This document shows positions 59,682 through 64,000 of a stretch of DNA of 64,000 nucleotides, one piece after another. The notes beneath the pieces were generated by a model that searched no databases, had not been told where the DNA came from, and worked only from the letters and a program-made list of their open reading frames with translations. Position numbers and translations under genes: made by a program. The DNA lies in contig JAXIVH010000043.1 in NCBI GenBank assembly GCA_036785325.1, forward strand, positions 172,501 through 236,500, in the 5' to 3' direction. The number at the start of each line of letters is the position of its first letter. Within the stretch, counting starts at the first letter, position 1. The stretch comes from Urophycis tenuis. Taxonomy: Eukaryota > Chordata > Actinopteri > Gadiformes > Phycidae.

Positions 59682-61626
59682 CTTACAATATTTCTATACA
59701 ATATTTCTTACATAGATGTGTAAACGGGGGTTTACACATGTACATGTGTAATCATATTTTTTTTTTAAGTTATACAAAAACGCGAATTTCATGGTAGTAG
59801 TTGTGACCTGAAACACAACTAGTACTTAACCCTAACCCAATCGGACGTAGGACCTTAAAGTGATGGTTCGGAGTTAAATTCACCCTGAGGTAATTTCCAC
59901 CAATAATCAAGCCAAATACCCCCTCAGATGCATTTTTAGCGACGGTCAATATTGGTCAAGTTTAGGGGTATCAGCCGAATGGCTTATTACTGGAGTGAAT
60001 GGTACAGTGTGTCCATCTCGTAAATTACCCCACTAATAATGCATGGATTGTTACCCAACTTCTGTAGTAGTACATATAGGGTCTGTACTCAAAAAACGAG
60101 TCATTTGAAAGTTTGTAAGTACACCAGGAGTTTATTTAAAAGAGCACTTTCCTGATAGCTTCAACTCTCTGCTGCTAACGCTGCGTCGACGTCACTTCCG
60201 TCTTTACGGAAAAGTTCGTAAAAGTCCTCTTCAACTTTATACAAATAAATGGGAATATCTAAACTATGGATTTGGGGACTGTGGTACACAACAAACAATG
60301 TTCATAATATGAAGTATTCAATTATTTCAGTTGTCAATACATTTCGATGGAGTGTTGAATTCACTAACTTTTTCCTTACACTTGTGAGTTTTGAAGAGGA
60401 CTTTTACGAACTTATCCGGAAAGACGGAAGAGACGTCGACGCAGCGGTAGCCTTAGCAACAGCTAGTTGAAGCTATCAGAAAAGTGCTCTTTTAAATAAA
60501 CTCCTGGTGTACTTACAAACTTTAAAATGCCTCGTTTTGTGAGTACAGACCATATATGTACTACTACAGAAGTTGGGTAACAATCCATGCATTATTAGTA
60601 GAGTCATTGACGAGATGTACACACTGTACCGGCACTCCAGTACGAAGTCTTTCGGCTGATAACCCTAAAATTGATAAATATTGACAGTCGCTAAAAATGC
60701 ATGCGAGGGGGTATTTAGCATGACTATTGGTGTAAATTACCTCAGGGTGAATTTCACTCCGAGCCATCACTTTAACACAACAGACTTGATTGGTCCCGGT
60801 CTATTTCAAAAACTACAACGCCCACCATGATGCGTCTGTGCGGCGCTTTCATCCGCACAGATCACCCTTTTCACCATCTGTTGACGGTACAGACCACCCT
60901 TTTCACCATCTGTTGACGGTACAGACCACCCTTTTCACCATCTGTTGACGGTACAGACCACCCTTTTCACCATCTGTTGACGGTACAGACCACCCTTTTC
61001 ACCATCTGTTGACGGTACAGACCATCCTTTTCACCATCTGTTGACGGTACAGACCATCCTTCACCATCTGTTGACGGTACAGACCACCCTTTTCACCATC
61101 TGTTGACGGTAGAAATCCCCTGAGCGCGGTGCAAGTCCAGAGCCCGTGGTGGTACGACTTTAGAAAGGCCACTCTGCCACCCCTTGGTCCAAAGTTCACA
61201 GCCGAATGTGTAGCGGACATTGGAAGGTTGCGTTTTGCGTTTTGTTCTGAGGAGTTTGTTGGGCTTTACAGTTAATAAATAATATATTTATTTTAAAGCT
61301 TAAAACGTGTAGTCCTGTATTGAATATAATCTCAATTCCCTGTGGGGGATTCAACCATTAAATATTGGCGCGTCTAGTGAACTTTGACTCACCCGTCCGG
61401 AGGAGCGACTCGTGTGGTGGACGACGGGCGGCGGCTCCTCGTCGCTGGAGAAGCCGTCCAGGGAGGACACGGTCCTCGTGTTCTTCGTGGTCAGGTTCTT
61501 CAGATATAGCTGCACGTACACATCTTTTGGAGAGTTCGCGCTGGGAAGCTCCACGTTATTGGCCAGAAGCTCGTTTTTGAGCTTATCTTTGGTGAGGACC
61601 GAGGGGTCGTCGAGGTACTCCGGCAT
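48911..61626 (-). CDS. tmpo: Thymopoietin / lamina-associated polypeptide 2 (LAP2), spliced
   Basis: Six exons: 61626-61393, 54757-54640, 54240-54088, 53320-53175, 49792-49698 and 49304-48911. All have GT-AG borders and compatible phases; joined they give about 379 residues. In order: an N-terminal LEM-like domain (PEYLDDPSVLTKDKLKNEL), FSSDEE, the LEM domain (DVAELTTEGLKDELMKLGVE, then GPIV and YEKKLLRLLEE), a Pro/Glu-rich segment, RSRGKTPVTTRTR, ERNILKEVFANDLSSPTGI, and CRKPIRGAAGRP before a C-terminal transmembrane helix (about residues 328-350). LAP2 sits in the inner nuclear membrane, where LEM binds BAF, the LEM-like domain binds DNA, and the distal part binds B lamins. The protein is shorter than mammalian LAP2-beta and resembles the gamma-type arrangement. 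Additional alternative exons between 49.8 and 53.2 kb are possible. No alpha-specific exon was seen. Confidence 0.93.
49698..49792 (-). CDS. tmpo: tmpo exon encoding the lamin-binding-region start
   Basis: 95 bp between acceptor TTCTCCAG and donor GTAAGA. It encodes VEKVVAQSPKSQERNILKEV and FANDLSSPTGI, corresponding to the mammalian ERDILKEMF...STPTGIS segment. It enters in phase 0 and leaves in phase 2, matching both neighbours. Confidence 0.9.
50913..50969. repeat. (TG)n microsatellite
   Basis: About 28 GT dinucleotides in the tmpo intron. Confidence 0.97.
51140..51182 (-). mobile_element. LINE 3' tail remnant
   Basis: ataccttattgatcccaagc, preceded by agaatagaa, is the familiar fish LINE 3' end seen on the minus strand. 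Only the tail is recognisable. Confidence 0.5.
51782..52274 (+). repeat. 41-bp minisatellite, 12 copies
   Basis: The unit starts tggtcctggagggtggacca and continues with ttaaaaccagtgtggttcta and a final a. Copies are nearly identical; three read atttaaacc in place of attaaaacc. It lies in a tmpo intron. tggtcc and ggacca form a short inverted repeat inside every unit. Confidence 0.97.
53175..53320 (-). CDS. tmpo: tmpo exon with a Pro-Glu repeat and a TPVTTRTR motif
   Basis: 146 bp, acceptor CCAAAAG, donor GTAACG. It encodes GIPEPEPEVIPEPEPLPEPI then RSRGKTPVTTRTRSSQHNK. The second part is highly conserved among LAP2 proteins; the PEP repeat appears fish-specific. Confidence 0.9.
53930..53962 (+). 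mobile_element. LINE/SINE tail remnant
   Basis: gcacaatgacaataaagttg followed by aatctaatctaatg, a dispersed fish non-LTR 3' end. Confidence 0.5.
54088..54240 (-). CDS. tmpo: tmpo exon, LEM domain second half
   Basis: 153 bp, acceptor TGTTCTAG, donor GTGCAC (a weaker donor). It encodes STRRVYEKKLLRLLEESSSP and an acidic end DSDQFSDKEE, as in mammals (DSDRYSDNEE). Confidence 0.92.
54640..54757 (-). CDS. tmpo: tmpo exon, LEM domain first half
   Basis: 118 bp, acceptor CACCCACAG, donor GTCAGT. It encodes DVAELTTEGLKDELMKLGVE and AGPIV, the BAF-binding LEM core. Confidence 0.93.
54937..54990. repeat. 16-bp-arm perfect inverted repeat
   Basis: gtggttgccagattgg (54937-54952) and ccaatctggcaaccac (54975-54990) with a 22-bp loop, in tmpo intron 1. 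Confidence 0.9.
55828..56370 (+). repeat. Dispersed fish repeat of unassigned class
   Basis: Starts catagactgtatataactaatgg and includes cgccgccatcttggaca, ctgtaaacatgtttatttt and agcctcaagcggccagtcga, words I associate with a widely dispersed percomorph repeat. No coding potential or clear termini. Confidence 0.5.
57595..58056 (+). repeat. 36/39-bp minisatellite, 12 copies, with segmental homogenisation
   Basis: The unit is gcaatcagaagtcctgctc plus cctctactttactgggcagt. The first two copies are 36 bp (lack tgg and read acgcagt); ten 39-bp copies follow. The first five copies read ctccctcta, the next seven ctctctcta. Because 39 and 36 are multiples of three, a long open frame (SAIRSPAPSTLLG repeats) runs through it by chance. 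Confidence 0.96.
58100..59850. other. tmpo intron 1, simple repeats only
   Basis: Contains (GACA)n at 58396-58411, a G-run at 59096-59119, a C-run at 59487-59499 and (TA)n at 59622-59680. No gene seen. Confidence 0.6.
59859..60771. mobile_element. Long palindromic MITE flanked by TTAA
   Basis: TTAA at 59855-59858 and 60772-60775 brackets a 913-bp element. It starts AGTGATGGTTCGGAGT, and its right end reads the inverted form with a few changes. The arms extend about 380 bp each, to the 60230-60390 loop (for example aaaagtcctcttcaa at 60222 against ttgaagaggactttt at 60391). Loop sequence 60310-60380 recurs at the right edge of the window. Confidence 0.88.
60859..61111 (+). repeat. 32-bp minisatellite, 8 copies
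   Basis: The unit agaccacccttttcaccatc plus tgttgacggtac starts at 60859, 60891, 60923, 60955, 60987, 61019, 61051 and about 61080. One copy lacks three bases. It lies 280 bp inside intron 1 from tmpo exon 1. Confidence 0.95.
61393..61626 (-). CDS. tmpo: tmpo first exon (LEM-like domain)
   Basis: 234 bp from ATG 61626 to donor GTGAGT. It encodes MPEYLDDPSVLTKDKLKNEL and KDVYVQLYLKNLT, the LAP2 constant-region start, which binds DNA. Sixteen upstream in-frame codons to 61674 are not conserved. Confidence 0.95.
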
Positions 61627-61689
61627 CTCTGCAGATTGAGTCCACACAAAGTCCACGGTCGCCGTCGATAACAAAAGTCAATTCGGGGG

Positions 61690-62340
61690 GTTAGGATGGG
61701 GCCGGTGGGCGCCAGGGGAAAGGCGGACACACAGCGCCACCTGTCCGAAAGAATGAACGCGCAGAAGCCAGTTGTATTCTAATATATAGTATACTATGTC
61801 CCAGAACAGTTCTACACCCCTGCATCCAGCTAATGTTACACCACCCCAGTGCTGTGTTGTTTTTCGGTTGTCCTGTATTCATGCAAACAAAATTGTCGTA
61901 AATAAAAGTATATGGTTCCTCCGACGTCTTTAACCACCAATGTGTCGCGGAAAGTAGACGTGAAAACCGGAACCACTGGGGCGCTGAAAGGTGCGATTTG
62001 ATTGGCTGCAGCTTTTCTGTATACGCCGTCGCTATTGGTCTCTATTTCAAACTATAACTAACAAGGGCCTCACCAGAAATGTTGGCTACGTCATGTTTTT
62101 TTAAAAGAGAAGTGTATTCGCATTTTGAATTGGCGTAATTCCAGATGGTCAAATTAGATAAATTATGTTAAAGCATTTGTTTTGTTTGCCCCCCGGCTTC
62201 CACGTTTAGATTTGTTTTTTAATATATACACTCCGTTTACCTTAGAAGGACTTTGGTTTACATCATATTTTAATCGGCGTATGCATATTTCTATTTGTTA
62301 TTGGTGTTTGACAAACCCGAACATCACGTTTTGAATTTGC
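61690..62340. other. tmpo upstream region
   Basis: GC-richer near 61690-61760 and then AT-rich. It is the likely promoter side of tmpo, but I see no clear TATA box. Confidence 0.5.
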
Positions 62341-62343
62341 TAA

Positions 62344-62815
62344 AGGCCGGCGCACACCTTTACGATGTCATCGTTTCATCGTTTGTCGGGTGATCGGCAT
62401 AACAATTCGGACCGTATTTGACACGCTCGCTCGTCCACCGCACACTTGCGAATTTACGATTTTTCCGACCGAATGTTATCACATGACCGAAATAGGAAGC
62501 CACAAATCACGTGACTTTCAAACTGAAAACCAGCCATGTTTGTGTCGTAGTCGTCCAACGTGACTAAGTGCGCTATTCACATTGGCTGTTTAAATAATCC
62601 TGCGCGATGACATCGGAAGAGAGACCGCACACACATACGATTGTATTCGGCACGAGGAAAATCCGTACGGAAATATCAAACATGTTTGATTTGATCCGAT
62701 GAAACGACAAACGACAAAATCGTTTGTCGGCTGCTACCGCACACATTTACGATTCCCATGCGAAGTCATCGGGCCGACAAAATCGTACACGAATCGTAAA
62801 GGTGTGCGCCGGCCT
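62344..62815. mobile_element. MITE with 23-bp TIR and TAA duplication (Harbinger-like)
   Basis: taa at 62341-62343 and 62816-62818 flanks a 472-bp element. Its ends, AGGCCGGCGCACACCTTTACGAT and the reverse complement at 62793-62815, match perfectly. Inner sequence is rich in tcgtttgtcgg/ccgacaaa inverted words. The 3-bp TAA target and TIR length fit Harbinger. Confidence 0.85.
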
Positions 62816-62818
62816 TAA

Positions 62819-63457
62819 GGCGATCACAAAAGGTCTTTGAAATCTGACCTATAGAGAAGCAATTAGTTTTCCATTAAACGTGTCTTTTTCATCATAACCA
62901 AACATCCAGAGACATTCATTCAAGCACAGCAGCATTTACATCTCATAACATGAACAAACCTTTTCATTAAGAACAAAACATCCAGACACACTCATGCACT
63001 GCAGGCATTTACATCTTAAAACATGTGAATAAATATAAAACACAATGATTTGCTCTTTTGCACATTACATTGAAATAAAATGGTAATGCATTTGTTTATT
63101 TGTATAACTGGACATAGTAAAACTGGGAGAGGAAGAAAAGAAAACTCCAGCAATGTCTTTTCTTTCCATTTTCAGCATCAAAACAAGCAAATGCATCACT
63201 AGGACAGACTACTCAAACAATATGGCAGAAATCAAGTGACACAAAGCTAAATGAAAGCACTCTTCGGCCTTCTGTGAGCAGAAATACCACTTTATTCCGC
63301 TCACATCAATAAAATAAGAACTTGAAATAAAATAAGATGAGCCACCCTGGTCTGGCTCCAGGGGGGACTGTGGACACGAGACAGATCTCTTGAAGGAGAG
63401 GCCAGGGGTTAGTGGGACAGACTCTTACACTACAGACCAATTACCAAGTTTTGTACC

Positions 63458-63494
<37 letters not shown>

Positions 63495-63712
63495 CCATGC
63501 CAATACCCATAGACCATTTGTATACATGTGATTATGTGGAGTCAGGCATCTGTATACATTTAGTACTGGACTTCCAATCCCCATGTTCTCCCCCAATTCA
63601 AAGTGTGAGACCAGAAGCTCCTAGCCCCCACAGCATCATTTATCATTCGATCCCAAAGAAGACGATCCTGTAAACTGTGTCATGCTGAAGGGAGGGGGGG
63701 AGAGCTCCTCCT
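62819..63712. other. Possible 3' UTR of a minus-strand gene
   Basis: Non-coding with a (GT)n at 63461-63490. If the exon at 63713-63777 is real, this is its 3' UTR. No other feature seen. Confidence 0.35.
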
Positions 63713-63777
63713 TCAGGCCTTGATCTCAGCAGGCACAGGGTACAGGGGCTCAGGGTTCTCTGAGACTAGATCCTCTG
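63713..63777 (-). CDS. Candidate terminal exon of an unidentified gene
   Basis: After a C-run and CAG acceptor (minus strand, about 63776), the frame EDLVSENPEPLYPVPAEIKA ends at a TGA (63715-63713). It looks like the conserved end of a protein next to tmpo, but I do not recognise it. Confidence 0.3.
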
Positions 63778-63927
63778 GGGGGGGGGGGGGGGGGGGGAGA
63801 GAACACACACACACACAGTTTTTTTTTCTCCATACTCTGCATGTATGCCAATATAGACTGAAACAATTATACCGTAGTCTAAGAAAGAATGCCACCCTCA
63901 CTTAACACCTCGCTTTCACCAATAATT

Positions 63928-64000
63928 AAGGAAAAAGTTAGTGAATTCAACACTCCATCTAATTTCAAGTATTCAATTATTCCAGTTGTCAATACATTTC
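63928..64000. mobile_element. Partial, rearranged copy of the 59.9-kb palindromic element loop
   Basis: aaggaaaaagttagtgaatt and caacactccatc (63928-63959) is the reverse complement of 60346-60380. It is followed directly by caagtattcaattattccag (63966 on), the direct form of 60312 on. It runs off the window. Confidence 0.7.

Overview
This is a stretch of a ray-finned (teleost) fish nuclear genome. The evidence is a multi-exon vertebrate gene (thymopoietin/LAP2) with GT-AG introns, a replication-dependent histone cluster with metazoan 3' stem-loops, and fish-type LINE, DIRS, hAT, Harbinger, Tc1 and TTAA-flanked elements. Nothing is bacterial, and there is no operon or CRISPR array. I cannot name the species.

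Layout: 1-3.4 kb holds an extreme A-rich array running into an A-linked 68-bp satellite. 3.5-30.8 kb is a graveyard of nested transposons: a hAT fragment, a solo LTR, a Harbinger fragment, a CR1/L2-like LINE, a hAT-like shell around a 4.1-kb TTAA-flanked THAP element (9.2-13.3 kb), a DIRS retrotransposon, a Harbinger Myb-like gene, a ZBED-type hAT broken by tandem LINE copies, another LINE, and a long-TIR MITE. 31.0-40.1 kb is a histone cluster entirely on the minus strand. From low to high coordinate it reads H2A, H3, H1, H2B pseudogene, H4, then a second H2A and H3, so it is one repeat unit plus part of the next. 41-46.3 kb is a long I/Nimb-type LINE with gag-like ORF1, endonuclease, reverse transcriptase and RNase H, broken by frameshifts. 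46.3-47.9 kb holds Tc1 remnants and a LINE/SINE tail. 48.9-61.6 kb is the host gene tmpo on the minus strand, with six exons placed by splice sites and reading phase; its introns carry three minisatellites, several microsatellites and a long palindromic TTAA element. 61.7-64 kb holds a TAA-flanked MITE, a possible terminal exon of an unidentified minus-strand gene, and the start of a rearranged copy of the palindromic element.

The most striking feature is in the 9.2-13.3 kb element. On one strand it keeps the THAP and C-terminal exons of a transposase whose catalytic core is missing. Convergently, on the other strand, it carries a spliced three-exon gene for a cysteine-rich domain like the intracellular C-terminal (ballast) region of the P2X7 receptor. 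The host genes (histones, tmpo) act in chromatin and the nuclear envelope but share no operon-like organisation; their proximity is probably incidental.
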